From Tetracentron sinense (Eukaryota; Streptophyta; Magnoliopsida; Trochodendrales; Trochodendraceae): a DNA stretch of 64,000 bases. A model generated the notes under the pieces. It saw nothing but the letters and a program-made list of their open reading frames with translations. It was not told the origin of the DNA and ran no database searches. A program made the translations under genes and the position numbers. Below, piece by piece: positions 22,915 to 34,734 of this stretch. The stretch covers positions 20,989,760 to 21,053,759 of the forward strand of contig CM026557.1 of NCBI GenBank assembly GCA_015143295.1, written 5' to 3'. Numbering within the stretch: position 1 is the first letter of the stretch; the number at the start of each line of letters is the position of its first letter.

Positions 22915-23757
22915 TTCTATATTTGGATATTTTAACCTAACTTAAGCTCAAAATCTGGAAAAAAATGTTCAACATGAACATCGAAGAGGGTTTCGATATC
23001 TTTCCAAAAAGTCAAGAATCACTCGATTCCGATCAGTGGTTAAAAAACTAGGGTTCCCTAAAGTTGGCTGTTCTTGAGACAAATTACAGCAGACCACACT
23101 TTGATTTTCGGTCATTTAATCTAACTTAGGCTCAAAATATGGAAATATGTTCAACATGAACATCGAATAGGATTTTAATATCTTTCCAGAAAGTCAAGAA
23201 TCACTTGATTCCGATCATTGGTTACAAAACTAGGGTTCCCTAAAGTTGGCAGTTCCTGGGACGAATTACATCAGACCACACTTTGGTTTTCAGTCATTTG
23301 ACCTAACTTAGGTTCAAAATCTGAAAAAATGTTCAACATGAATATCGAATAGGGTTTTGACATATTTCCAAAAAGTCAGGAATCACTCGATTCCGATTAG
23401 TGGTCACAAAACTAGGGTTCCCTAAATTTGGCTGTTCCTGGGATGAATTACAATAGACCACACTTTGGTTTTCGGCCATTTAACCAAACTTAGGCTCAAA
23501 GTCTGGAAAAAATTTCAACATGAACATCGAAGAGGGTTTCGATATATTTCCAAAAAGTCAAGAATTACTCAATTCTGATGAGTGGTTACAAAACTTGGGT
23601 TCCCTAAATTTGGCTGTTCCTTGGACGAATTACAGCAAACCACACTTTGGTTTTCGGCCATTTGACCTAACATAGGCTTAAAATCTGGAAAAATGTTCAA
23701 CATGAAAATCAAAGAAGGTTTTGATATCTTTACAAAAAGTCAAAAATCACTCGATTT
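22915..23757. repeat. 182-bp tandem array inside the LTR
   Basis: The phrase TTCAACATGAA recurs at 22968, 23150, 23332, 23514 and 23696: four successive steps of exactly 182 bases. Units share GATAT(C/A)TTTCCAAAAAGTCA, ACTAGGGTTCCCTAAA and TTTTCGGTCATTT and differ by scattered substitutions. Total about 4.6 units. The constant length despite base changes suggests spread by unequal exchange. Confidence 0.92.
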
Positions 23758-24836
23758 TGAGTTTCCAGCGCGAAATGACGACCGTTTAAAGTTGGCTAAT
23801 CATAATGTAAATAACAGGAAAATAGAAGAGAGAGAAAGAGATTTTACCTACTACACATTTTTGAGGATCCGGGGAGTAAAATGGACGTTGACAACGCGTC
23901 GGGAATGTCGATAAACCCTAGGGTACACCTCCTCTTTCTCTACTCAACTTTCTCTCTCGACTTTCTCTCTCCTCACTTTCTCTCTAGCAATTTTCGGACA
24001 AAGTTTCTGCTCTCAAGAGAAGGAGTGAGAAATGAAGGGGGGTAACCCTCGTTATATAGGCAACCCACTTGCTTATGTGCCGCCACATGGGCAAGCCCAT
24101 GTGCTTGCACATGGCCACAATGATGTGGCCCATTTGACCGGTTGATTGGTTTGACCGATTTCCCGATTTTATCACACGTACGGTCCTCGTAACTCCACGA
24201 ATGACATGCAATGATGACCAAATGATAGGTGACCGTAGAAGGGACAGTCTGACATCCGTTGTGTGAATCTCAGGGAAAAATATTGAGTTTTAACAGTAAA
24301 ACCAAAGTCCAAAAGAAAATGACAAAAGCCACAAATTTCTTGGTTTTGGAAACTAAACATGCTGCAATTTCTCAGTTTGAGTTGCAATAAAGCCGAGACG
24401 ACAGGCAGTAGTCTAGACGGCCGACCGACACGCGGTGTTTAAGGTTTGAAGATTTCTATTGGGGCAATCGGTAAATATTTTGTACCGACTGAATTTTGAA
24501 ACCCACGGATTTCCTGGCTTTCTTACGTACGAGGCCCTGCGGTTTCGAGAATCGATGCGTGATGGAGCCGACACAACATGTACTTGTACAGAAATGCAAA
24601 CCGATACACAGTGTGAGATTTTCAGGAAAAAACACTGAGTTTTACCTGTAATTATCGGACACCGAAATTGATAACCAGAACCCGCGGTTACACCCAAACA
24701 CTTTTCCAAGGTTTTATGGATTCCGATTAGGGAAAGTGAAACCTTGATATTCATAAATATTATTATTTAATTAATTATACTTAATTACCAGTCATCTTGG
24801 CCTCAGGATTTTATTCTGAAAATCCGGGTCGTTATA

Positions 24837-25833
24837 ATACTCACTAATTAGTGCTTTGAATAATAAACAAGTCATACATAATTTAGAACAACACATACAT
24901 ATTTTGATGAAAACTATTAGTATCATCACAATTCTTCCTTTGAGCCGAGATAGTGACATACAAGTCGTTTACTCAAAAAAAGCGAGTCACATCACCTTCT
25001 AGGGCTAATTGGTATTGTATTTTGTAATTTGATTGTTCTATTACCTTTGGGTATTTAGTTCCAGTCCAGATTAGGGGTACATACCACATTACCTTAATCT
25101 AATTTCATAATCATTTGAAAAATGATCCACATTTGGGTCAATCCTCAATCTCTTGATTAGAAATTTCTATTACAAAGTCATTGTCTTAATTCATAAGATT
25201 GGCGATAAGATACAAGTATACAATTTGATGTTCATAGGTTTTTCTAATTGAGACACTTTGATGGCTACCGAATTAGTCTAAAATCAAACATGAAAAGGCA
25301 ATATAATAACATTCATGTGAAGGAAATAACACTAGTACCTACATACTTTAGAGATACATAATATATTAAATCATTATAAACAATGTTAAATACCATATTC
25401 ATTGCATAAAGCACATACAGAGCTTCAAAACAAGCACTAATTAAACGGGCTTAAAATGAATCTAAAAACATCAAAATAGTGCATAGGTGCTATAATGAGC
25501 CGAATAGATCCAGAACGGGTTGACCTTAGGTCACGAGTCGGTATTGTCATTAAGCGGACCAGATAACAGAGAGTGGCCTTAAACAAAATAGCCCCCCATA
25601 AAATTAAATTTACTTAGTGGCCCAAATAAAATAAATCTCGAGAACCCATTACTATTCATCATCTTCTCTATTCAAAAACCACATAATAGAAAAATAGTAA
25701 GGCAAGAGAGCTACCACCCCATTGCCCGTGGTTGCCAACAGACGATGACCGACAATCAACAGTGGCCGAAATCCGGCGCGTGGTCGGCTGGTGACAATTT
25801 TTTTAAATGGAAAAATATGCAATTTTCAACCAT
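24837..25833 (-). mobile_element. 5' interior of the minus-strand Copia element (probable)
   Basis: Non-coding or decayed DNA between the gypsy LTR and a Copia-type primer site at 25834-25845. By position it should be leader and gag of the Copia element whose pol lies at 16.3-19.3 kb, separated by the gypsy insertion. I could not recognise gag motifs, so the link is inference from order and strand. Confidence 0.4.
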
Positions 25834-26330
25834 GCTCTAATACCATAATAGGTTTTCATTAATTTGTTTATGTCAAAGAATTAACAAAAAAAAAAGGATC
25901 TTCAAATGACATGCATTCCAAGTAAAGATTAAAACATCTCATTATACTTAACTTGTTGCGACATCGTGAAGAATCACCAACTATTTCTTTATCTTGATGT
26001 TCATCAACAAACTAGAAGACACGAGCAAACATGAACGGTCTTCTCTCTTGACTCACATGCTCTCTCATTTCAATTTCTTTCTAAGATGAGTTAATTTTCA
26101 AGTCTCTTTATATGGGTGGAGAGAGAGGGTCTAAAATCTTAATCTCATTAGGTTTTCCTAATCCATCAAGGAAAGTTACGTAATAACTCTAATATTTCCT
26201 ACACTAACTAAGAGTTAGACTATCTTCAAGATTGAAATTAATATAATGGAATCCAAATTGATTTAGGAAACCAAAAACCCAAGGGAATATCTGGGCCACA
26301 CCAATAATTAAATAAAATAATTCTTACAAA
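25834..26330 (-). mobile_element. Copia primer site and 5' LTR (minus strand)
   Basis: On the minus strand TGGTATTAGAGC occupies 25845-25834, one base from the tRNA-Met primer site, and is followed by ATGG as in many Copia leaders. To its right (upstream on the minus strand) is an LTR-like stretch with a TATA box, CCCATATAAAGAG, near 26110-26125. The outer end of the LTR is not clear, somewhere near 26.3 kb. I did not find its partner LTR left of 16.3 kb. Confidence 0.5.
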
Positions 26331-26976
26331 TTAAACTTCTTTCTCTGATCTTCTTTATCTTAATAAAACAGTTTAAATATGAGAGCACCGTGCTTGAAAA
26401 CATTGATAGAACTACCCTTTTCAAAGCATAGCAGGATGACAATTTTTGAAAAATAGATATTTTGTTACAAAAGTTTTCAAATAATTGCAAAATTGCCACA
26501 AATTTAGATGAAAAACGAGTGCATTGTTATCGGTTTTGTTTTTGGTATGGTGTTAGTACTGATCAATGGTTAGTGGGTTATAGAGCCTAACATTAAGGGT
26601 TGAGCTAAACAGTGGGCAATGGGCATATCCACCCCACATCACACAACTCAGGAGAATGAATCTCAAAATCAACAATATGGGGGATACAGTGGGCACAAGC
26701 AGAAGGTTTTAGAGCATAGTTATTGAGAAACGGACGTTTTGCACCAATACATTTGAGGTAGTTTTCATGATTATGAATCATACGTAGTAGTGGTGTAATA
26801 AAGTAAGAAGAGAAATAATATTTATCTTCTCAATCAAACCTCAGCTAATCTTACATATCCTAATACTCAACATGACATGTCCCTACACGTGTCGGGGTTT
26901 GGTGCCACCTAATAGACCCACTAAGCCATGGATAGCTGCCTCACATTTGGCCCACGCCACGATCATTTAATTCGTA
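26331..26976. other. Spacer, no gene seen
   Basis: AT-rich DNA with no frame or element end that I recognise. It ends at the left tip of the foldback element. Confidence 0.35.
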
Positions 26977-28796
26977 GGGTTTTTACTAAAATAAGCTCCA
27001 ATTTTTGCTAAACCCTTAAAATAGGCACCGACTTTTTTTAAAAATAAATTTAGGCTTTGGCATGTGTGAGCCATGCACATGTGTGAGAAGCTTAAATGGA
27101 CCAAAATACCCTTATTTTCACTCTCTCTTACAATCACTCTCTCTTACAATTTACTCTACGAAGGAAGACGACCATTTTTTTTTGGAGGGGAGGAGGAAAA
27201 CTCCCGTCTTCATGTTCGTTTGAAAATCCGGTCACTCTCTTTATTGCGCACCATAATCCCACCTTGGCCTAATGGGACCTTGGACTGTGACACTGCTTAA
27301 ACACTTAACTTAATAGCATATAAGACAACTAGCAAAGGCCCCGTGCAATGCACGGGTGTATAAAAAAAAAGAGAAAATAAGAAAATATTTTCAAAATAAT
27401 ACATGAGTAGAGACCAATAAGAGAATAATCAAGAAATAAGGAAAACCCATTACTAAATTTTACTTAGAAAAGTACAATAGACATAAGAAACTACTACATA
27501 AATGTGACAAAAATTCATCACCAACAATATGAACTTAAAGGAGCACATGTATTTTTTTTGATAAAAAAAGTAAAATACGAACATAAAAATAATAATTAAT
27601 TTGATCTAAATGCCGTCAGGTTAGGTAGGGACTTCTTGAGCAAGATCCTCAACCAGGAGCTCAACACAGTCAATTAAAGAGCAAAGAAGAAACTCAATAA
27701 AATGTCAGCATTATCTAAATGAACATTAAACTTACTTTAAAATAAAATATGAAAATTTCATGTTCATCTAATATAGACATAATGTATTCAATAAAAAAAT
27801 CTAATACAAACACAAAAGAATAGGAAATTCTTAGCGGAAGAGAATAATTCACATTCCTTTTTTTAATAGTTTAATTGTATGGATCATTAAATTAGGAGTG
27901 GTCATATTATTTAATTTATAAAAAGTAACGGTTACCAAATATATGATGTGACATTTTTCCATTTGATCAATCAAATAGGATTGCCATGTAAGATGACACA
28001 TGTCATCAGCCTGAAGGGAGGACTGAGAGATTTGAGATATGCCACGTGGCATCAACCGACATAGAAACCGTGCAATGCACAAAAACAATAAAAGAAAAAA
28101 AATAAAGATAAGTAATAAAATAATTCTTAATAATAAAAAAATATAAAAAATCAAAATGTAATTTTAATGAGCATGCTTAACCTTACAACAAAAAAAAAAG
28201 GGCTATACTACCAGACTTGGATGGTTGGTTTAACCAATTTAGTCCCAAATCGGTTAGTTCTTGCTAACATTGAGTCCATATAAGGTACATCCCAAGGTTT
28301 CTTCTTCTCACCAAGAGATATAGGCCTTTTTGGTAAAATATGAGTTGGGTTTAGCCTCATGTGAGTGTGTATTGGCCAAAGTGAGTGTGTGTTTAACCTT
28401 TCAATAAAGAAAATATATATTTTTTTAAATTCTGCTATTTGAGGATTGAATTTTATTCATATACTTGTTTCATCCGAACATCAACCCTTCACCCTCATCC
28501 GAACAACCTTCATCTTGGCAAAATTTGATGAAATATGAATAATGAATAACCTGAATATATGAAAGCCTAGATAAAACCGCGTGTCGGCATTCCATTTAAC
28601 ATTCACACAGAATCAACAAAAGAATCGAAAGCTCCCCTCTTATACTACCCCACTGTTAATCTAAAGAGCTCAAGCCAGGATAAAAAGGATTAACAAACTT
28701 GACATGGTGAATGGAGACAAATGGAGCTGGGTCTTATGGGGTGAGTTGATAAAAGACCATGAGCATTACCCCTAATATCACATTGCCAATGATAAG

Positions 28797-31645
28797 TGTA
28801 AGCACCCAATTTTTACACTATTTCTCTAACTGTGGTTAAGCCTTTTAACCATGGTTATCCCCAGCTAAATCCTAGGAAAACCCCAGTAGCCCTAGGAAAA
28901 ACCCTAACTCAAACCCTAGACTAACCCCAAGCCTTAGTTAAGACCCTAACCCCAAACCCTAGTTGAACCCTAGGTAAAACCCCAAACCCTAGGTGAAACC
29001 CTAAAAAATCCTAGACTAACCCTAGGTAAACCATGGTTAAACCCTAGGTAAACCCTAGGGTCCACCCAAGCCCATCTCAGGCCCAAAACCCCCAAAATCG
29101 AAGCTCAAAACCTCTGTGGGCCCAAACAGGGGCCCACAATACCCTAGGGACCATTGGTGTGGGGCCCACAATTCAAAATCTGAGAATGGCGGTAATGATA
29201 TTACCACCATTTTCCTTAAACAGTGCTTGCTACAGTGTCTTTCGGCTTAAGTGTGTGGGGGTTTAGCCATTTCTGGCAAAAACCCTAAATGGCGGTAATA
29301 GTATTACCGCCATTCCCATATTACACTAAGCTGGGAATGGCGGTAATGCTATTAACGCCATTTTAGACTTCTTCAAATTCGCATACAGAACCCCTCCTTG
29401 CCACCCTGGCTTACTTCCAGCTTGTCCCCCATGCCTGTGGGAATGCCCTAAACACCCCTAAGACCCTCCCTTCATCCTATAGATCCCCCATCACCCCATG
29501 GGTTCAAGACACTTCGAAAATCCATAGGGACACCCTGCTCGTACTTAGCCAGCCCTACTCCATCATCCTTAGACCCTTGCCTCAACCTCAGTTAGGTCCC
29601 TAAACCCTTCCCGGAGTTGTCTCAGCCTCCCTCAGTCTGCTGCACCACTTCACACCACCACCGTATCCAAAGCCTCATACCTGAATCTTGTCAAGCTCGG
29701 GAGGCTCTACCTCCACCCTTCCCAGCCTCTGTCTTTACCTTAGGAGCATCCTTAGGCCTCACCAGGTGTCCCTAGACTACCACCAGCCTCCCCTAGCGTG
29801 TACCAGCTCGCACCAGTGGACCGACTCCAAGCCATGGAGTTCTGCAGAGTGTATACCCCCCCTCTTTTTTTCATCTTTTGAAATATCATGTAATGCCCCC
29901 TGGTCCTACTCCAAGGGGTTCCTTCAGTTTCTCTTTTCATAATCGATAGCTTCAGCCAAGGACAGGGGTCCCCCACCTTCCTCATAGGTGTGGGGGAACC
30001 CCTTGAGGCTTCTTGAACTTGACATCAATGCCCCTAGTGTGCAGTCCTCCCCTCTAGGTTCTGGGGGTCCCTTAGGCCATGAGGGAACCCCTGGAACCCA
30101 GCTGGTGCAGCCCAGTGGAAAAAAACATTTTTCTAGGCAAAACCAATAATGGTGGTAGAATAATTACCGCCATTATTGGCCTTTTCCTTTAGCAGCCTCT
30201 TAACCATGGTTAGGTTAGGCCCTGGTCCAATCCAGAGCCATGTCTATGAATCTCAGACCCTTGGATATCTCCCATGGTCATCCCAGACCTTAAACATGAC
30301 CTTAACCCTGGTTAAAATGAACCCAAACCTTAGGTTAGTTAATGGCGGTAGACTATCTACCGCCATTATAGTCTTCATACCAGGGTACCTTTAGGCCCAT
30401 GTCAGGCCCACACCAGACCTCCCCCTGGGCCCACCAAAGTCTCAAGGTCTTCCCTGGACTTCAGGCTATACCCCTATGGTCTCATAATCCTCTGGATCAG
30501 TCTCTAACCATAGTTAAAACTCTTGCAAAGTCTAGTTAAAATAAGACTGTAATTGAGGTAATCTCATTACCTCAATTTCTGATTTTCTATTTTAATGGGC
30601 TTTGCACAGAGCCTAGACCAGGTTGGAGGCCAGTCTAGGCCCTGCCATGCTCTTTGGGCCCAATTTTGACCTGACCAGACCCTTAACCATGGTTAAATCC
30701 ATATTTGGTTAATATTTAACCATGGTTAAACACCCATGAACCCACAAAATTCTGAAACAATAATAAAAAAATCAGAAATATTCCCAGGATTTCAGAATGA
30801 TCCTCTGTGATAATTTTTACCTTGGTTAGGACCTTTAACCATAACTTTTAACCATGGTTAAGCAGCTATTAACCCACAAAATTCTGAAAAAATACTCAGA
30901 AAATCAGAAATATTCTGAGGTGCCCAAAAATGGTTTGTTTCAGTTATTTAACCCTGGTTAGCAGCTTTAACCATGATGATCTACCCCTTAACCATGGTTA
31001 AGCAATCCTGAACCACTGGAAAAAAAATCTAAAAAAATTTCTAAAAAATATAAAAAGACCAAAAATACAGTTTCTGGACCTTCTCACTATGGTTAGCAAT
31101 CCTAACCATGGTTAGTATGACCTAACCCCGGTTAGCAACCCTAACCTTGGTCAACTTTGCCTTAGCCTATCGGGCTTCTCTCTTGGCTTACCGGGCCCAA
31201 ACCCTAGTCTACTAGACTACCCCTTGGCCTATCTGGTCCAAACTTGCACTTTGACTAACCCCGGTCAAGTAAACCAAATCTACTGGATTAGGCCCATTAG
31301 CCACTTGGTGCACGCACACACCCCCTAGCCTTAGCACGGGCTCACATGCTAGAACTACGTTCAGTCTGATCTCACCCCAATGTGAGTACATATGCAACCT
31401 AACCCAGATTCGACTCTAGTTAGCTTTTCTTTCTTACGGTTAGTATTATTTTAAACACTTAGGCATTTAATTAACAATTGATCTTTAATTTGGCTTAAAC
31501 CTAGCAAGTAGGGAACCACTGAAAAGTGGAAGTGCCGGGGTGCCTAACCCCTTCCCCGGACTTAACCGAACCTCTTACCCTAATCTCTAATCGGAGACCA
31601 AAGTCCTTATCCAATTCCCGGGGGACTTATCTCTTCTGAATGAAT
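28797..31645 (+). mobile_element. Tat/Ogre-like gypsy LTR
   Basis: Begins TGTAAGCACCCAATTTT at 28797 and ends shortly before GGTGGCGACTC (31648-31658), which resembles the primer site linked to tRNA-Arg in plant Tat/Ogre elements. Near the 3' end it has the GTGCCGGGGTGCCTAAC...TTCCCCG phrase common in such LTRs. Only a short piece of interior follows. It is dense in palindromes: six GGCGGTAAT-type hairpins and many TTAACCATGGTTAA. No second LTR is seen, so it is a remnant. Confidence 0.6.
29185..30577. repeat. Six related palindromes (AATGGCGGTAAT type)
   Basis: Hairpin-forming palindromes at 29185-29211, 29288-29314, 29336-29362, 30143-30179, 30340-30368 and 30551-30577. The first five follow AATGG(C/T)GGTA...TACC(G/A)CCATT, with one worn right arm (29336); the sixth reads AATTGAGGTAAT...ATTACCTCAATT, keeping the shape with other bases. 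Inner spacers are 3-7 bases. The fourth has a 15-base stem. All lie in the Tat-like LTR. Confidence 0.85.
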
Positions 31646-31863
31646 AGGTGGCGACTCTAAACCCCTCGTGAGATTTAATTAGGGTTTCCCCGAAACCCGT
31701 GTTCACGATAAGGAAAGGAATCATAAACAAACAAAGAAAACAAAAAAAAAGCTTCCAGCTATTCGTGAATGCTAATACAAAATTTAGAAAAGAAAAACAT
31801 TTAGAAAGCAAACAAATAGAATATAAACAAAATCACGTGATGGAATCCATGTTCTGTGGTTAA

Positions 31864-32052
31864 AGGAATGCCAAGTTCGATAATGCATGTGGAGACGGTA
31901 GTTACTCCCTTAAAGCTTTGGATATCTCTCCAGGCACTGGTCTTATATTTGCGGAATGGCTTTCCAACGGGTTTGCTTCAAATGTAGATATTCTCTCTGA
32001 TGGATGGAACTTCTTCAAAATACCAGTTTATATTTTAGAACATATCACTTAG
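31864..32052 (+). pseudogene. Unrecognised open stretch in the Helitron, possibly captured
   Basis: A 62-codon open stretch between two stops, without an ATG start, with a protein-like composition (N-A-K-F-D-N-A-C-G-D-G-S-Y then D-I-S-P-G-T-G-L-I-F-A-E-W-L and D-I-L-S-D-G-W-N-F-F-K). I do not recognise the family. Helitrons often carry host gene pieces, and this stretch sits in the Helitron just past the Tat-like LTR, so capture is a reasonable guess. It could instead be interior of the retrotransposon. Confidence 0.3.
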
Positions 32053-33594
32053 GAGGATATCGCTAATAAACCATATAGATGGAGTGTCTGTTCTCCATAT
32101 TAATTCCTTAAATTCTAAAATAAAAAGTCATATGTTTTAAATACTAAAAATGTCATAATTAATAATAAACTACCATCTACGCTCCTCACTCATTCGTAAG
32201 TACTGTCATCCACTCCTCTTCCTAAAAACCATAATCAATAATATAAAGACACGTATATCCTTAAATCTATCATGATCCAACGTTTCATTTAAGAGATAGC
32301 TATGAAGGATAGAACCTGTTTGATTCCCAACTAAACAATTTCATTTATGAGATAACTATTGAGGGAGAGAAAATCGTTCCCATTAACTATTGAGGGAATG
32401 GGAGAGGAAAACGTGAGAGAGAGAGAGGCTTAAAAAAATTTAAGAGGAAAGAAATGAAGACTTAATAAGTAATTAAGATGAGGCTTAAAAGGAGAGAGAG
32501 ACATGTAAGTTGACACATGGGATCAACTTGAAGCTCAAACCGTGGGCTATGAGAGGTGCTAAGTGGAACCAACTAACATATAGTAGAAGATACTAAAATG
32601 AGAGCCTACAAAAATGACGATAATAAAATTTCTATAATAAGAGATAATCATCCTACATAATTCTGTGACCAAGTCAAACTTAAACTCACCATTGATCAAT
32701 AGCCTGATCTCAAATAAAGTGTATACCTAAGCAACATCATTATGTCTTAAGTATAACAAGTTTCTATTAAAACCCTTTAAAATGAAACAAAGTATCTAGT
32801 AATAGGGAAAGCGATCCAAATCCCTAACTCTCTCCTCGGGGAGATCACCTTCTTCTTCCTCTTCCAAGTACTCCTCCTCAATCCAAGGCTCCGCAGCTCG
32901 CTCCGACCCCAAACCTACCGACAATAACATTTTAGCTGAGCACGAAAGCGCTCAGTATATATCAAGTTTAACTAACAACATAACATCACATGTACATAAT
33001 CAATATAATTTTCATAGCGTATTTACATAATCAAAGTGTGGAAAACATGTGAGTATAATATATCATCACCTTGACTCGTGTACTTGTGAGACTCTTATAC
33101 TTGATCTTACATGGTGCATATTCATCCAAACACATCCATCATAATTTTCTCATCCTCCATTTCACACATTAGTAGAGTTAAACATCAAATAATCCCCATA
33201 ATACCCAAATCATACTCATAGCACCAAAATAACACATGTCAAACCCCATTTCATGTTCCAAAATCAACAATCAACCCATAATCATGAAAAACATATAATA
33301 ATCTTTACTTAATCATGCAAAAACTATAATAGATTTAGGTTAGACGGTATATCGACCTTTGGGATCGGCTCCCTACGATCCAAATTACTTGATAAAGGCT
33401 TTTGGGATGATCTTCATGCTTCTCCTCCTCCACAAGCAAAAACTCTCTTAGGAACCCCTAGGTTTTCTTTCTTTTGTCTCCAAATTAGGTTTAGAATCCT
33501 AAAACTCTCGAATAGTGGTCTATTTATAGTGCTAGGGGATGTCAAAACCCTGAAAATCCCGCAACTTAGGGTTTTTCCTAACTTTACTGCGCAT

Positions 33595-33815
33595 AACCAT
33601 TTGAACGGTCTAAGGATCATTCGAACGGTTGAGGCATCGTTCGAACAGTTTGGGTTCGTTCGAACAGTTATGCCTATTATTCCTCTGTTATGTGATTTTT
33701 CTCTGCAATCGTTTGAACTGTTTGGGGTCCGTTCGCGGTTGAGCATTTGAGAATTCCACTGCACCATCTTTACTGACACCGTTTGAACGGTCTGGGGATC
33801 GTTCGAACGGTCCCC
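33595..33815. repeat. Cluster of GTTCGAAC palindromes upstream of the LTR TATA box
   Basis: TTTGAACGGTC, ATTCGAACGGTT, GTTCGAACAGTT (twice), GTTTGAACTG, TTTGAACGGTC and GTTCGAACGGTC recur within about 220 bases. On the minus strand these lie 70-290 bases upstream of the TATA box at 33525, in U3. Repeated U3 motifs are often promoter elements; here that is inference. Confidence 0.7.
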
Positions 33816-34734
33816 TCTATTTTCTTCATTTTTCACATTTTTTCCAATTGTTTAGTCATTTATACTTTTTAAATACTCCATAAATGTTAATTAACATAAA
33901 ACAAACGACACATATTTAATTTGACAATTTTACCCTTATTATTTACGATAATGGCATGATGATAAATTTGGGTCTCTACACACTTCCTTGTTCAACTCGA
34001 TTCATTTGGTATAGAGGTAATGATAAATTCTTCTTCCTTTGTAATATTTTTCTCAAATTTCAATAGGGTTTTCTGAAATTCATTCCAACATTTTCTTTAT
34101 TTTTGTTATTTTATTGTTTTAAGATATTTTTCATGTATAGGTTTTGTTAGATTTCTTGTTCCGACCATCTATCTTTAGTTAATTAATTTTTGCAGCTTCA
34201 AAAATGTATGTGAAGAATGTTGCCTCTAAAACAAAAAGAAAAACGACGCATTCGAGGATGTAGTTGCAGCATTCAAGGATTTAGGAATTGTAAATGATGA
34301 TTGAAGATGTACAAATGTGAAATTGTATGAGATAATATATAAATTTGAAAACTCTTTCATTTATGAATTTAACTTGTGTTTTTAGATTCTTAGAACTATT
34401 TGTGTGCCTCAAATCGCTCATATATAATGTCAAATCGTTCAAATGTAATGTCAGATCACTCCCAAATAATGTAAGATTGATAAGACATAAAATTTATATG
34501 GTTGTGTTCAAAATCACTAATTTATTAGCGATCGATCATTCATATATTTGATCAATCGCTAATATGAGCTCGATTGATCGATCATAGAAACGATCAATCA
34601 CTAATATATTAGCGATTGTGAACATAGAACCACACAAATTTTCTGTTTAGTTGATCATTTGTATGATTAATCGATCTCATATTATCGACTGATCAATCAT
34701 ACGATCGATCGATGATATAAACAATCGATAAGAT

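Larger units (their letters stand above)
20338..24836 (-). mobile_element. Very long (~4.5 kb) Ty3/gypsy LTR
   Basis: Read on the minus strand it opens TATAACGACCCGGATTTTC (24836) and closes GGGGCGTCACA (20338), ends typical of plant gypsy LTRs that start TGTAACGACCCGG. It is followed by a primer site and gag on the same strand. At 4.5 kb it is unusually long, inflated by two tandem arrays (about 21.06-21.87 and 22.92-23.76 kb). No second LTR is in the window, so age cannot be dated from LTR pairs. The TG start has worn to TA. Confidence 0.65.
27329..32644 (-). mobile_element. Helitron (non-autonomous), carrying an LTR insertion
   Basis: On the minus strand the 5' end is A|TCTCTTATTATAG (at 32644) and the 3' end is a hairpin CCCGTGCATTGCACGGG (27356-27340), seven bases of spacer, then CTAG|T (27332-27329). 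TC start, hairpin a few bases before CTAG, and insertion between A and T are the three marks of plant Helitrons. No Rep/helicase gene is seen. Length is 5.3 kb, of which about 2.85 kb is a younger Tat-like LTR. A second GTGCAATGCAC hairpin at about 28068-28080, followed by CTAT instead of CTAG, hints at an older Helitron end inside, so 27329-28090 could be a separate short copy. Confidence 0.6.
27242..33980 (-). mobile_element. Gypsy-type LTR (probably solo) interrupted by a Helitron
   Basis: Sits inside the left foldback arm, whose two halves join cleanly across it when compared with the right arm. On the minus strand it opens TGTAGAGACCCAAATTTATC and closes GGTGGGATTATGGTGCGCAA, like plant gypsy LTR ends. 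A TATA box, CTATAAATAGA, lies on the minus strand near 33525. Without the Helitron it would be ~1.4 kb. Flanking 9-mers CACTCTCTT (27233) and CACTTCCTT (33981) agree at 7 of 9; a 5-bp LTR duplication is not clean, so the element type is inferred mainly from ends and TATA. No coding region belongs to it. Confidence 0.5.

Noticed and set aside
21060-23757. Regular repeats as a CRISPR array
   Set aside because: Whole units are repeated, with no unique spacers between constant repeats, and the DNA is plant nuclear.
28870-29060. CCCTAG/CCCTAA-rich stretch resembling an interstitial telomere
   Set aside because: Units are irregular (mainly AACCCTAG with variable spacers), not CCCTAAA tandem repeats; it is part of the Tat-like LTR's repeat-rich sequence.
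33414-33836. 140-codon minus-strand open frame as a gene
   Set aside because: It covers the repeated GTTCGAAC motifs and TATA box of an LTR; composition comes from the repeats.
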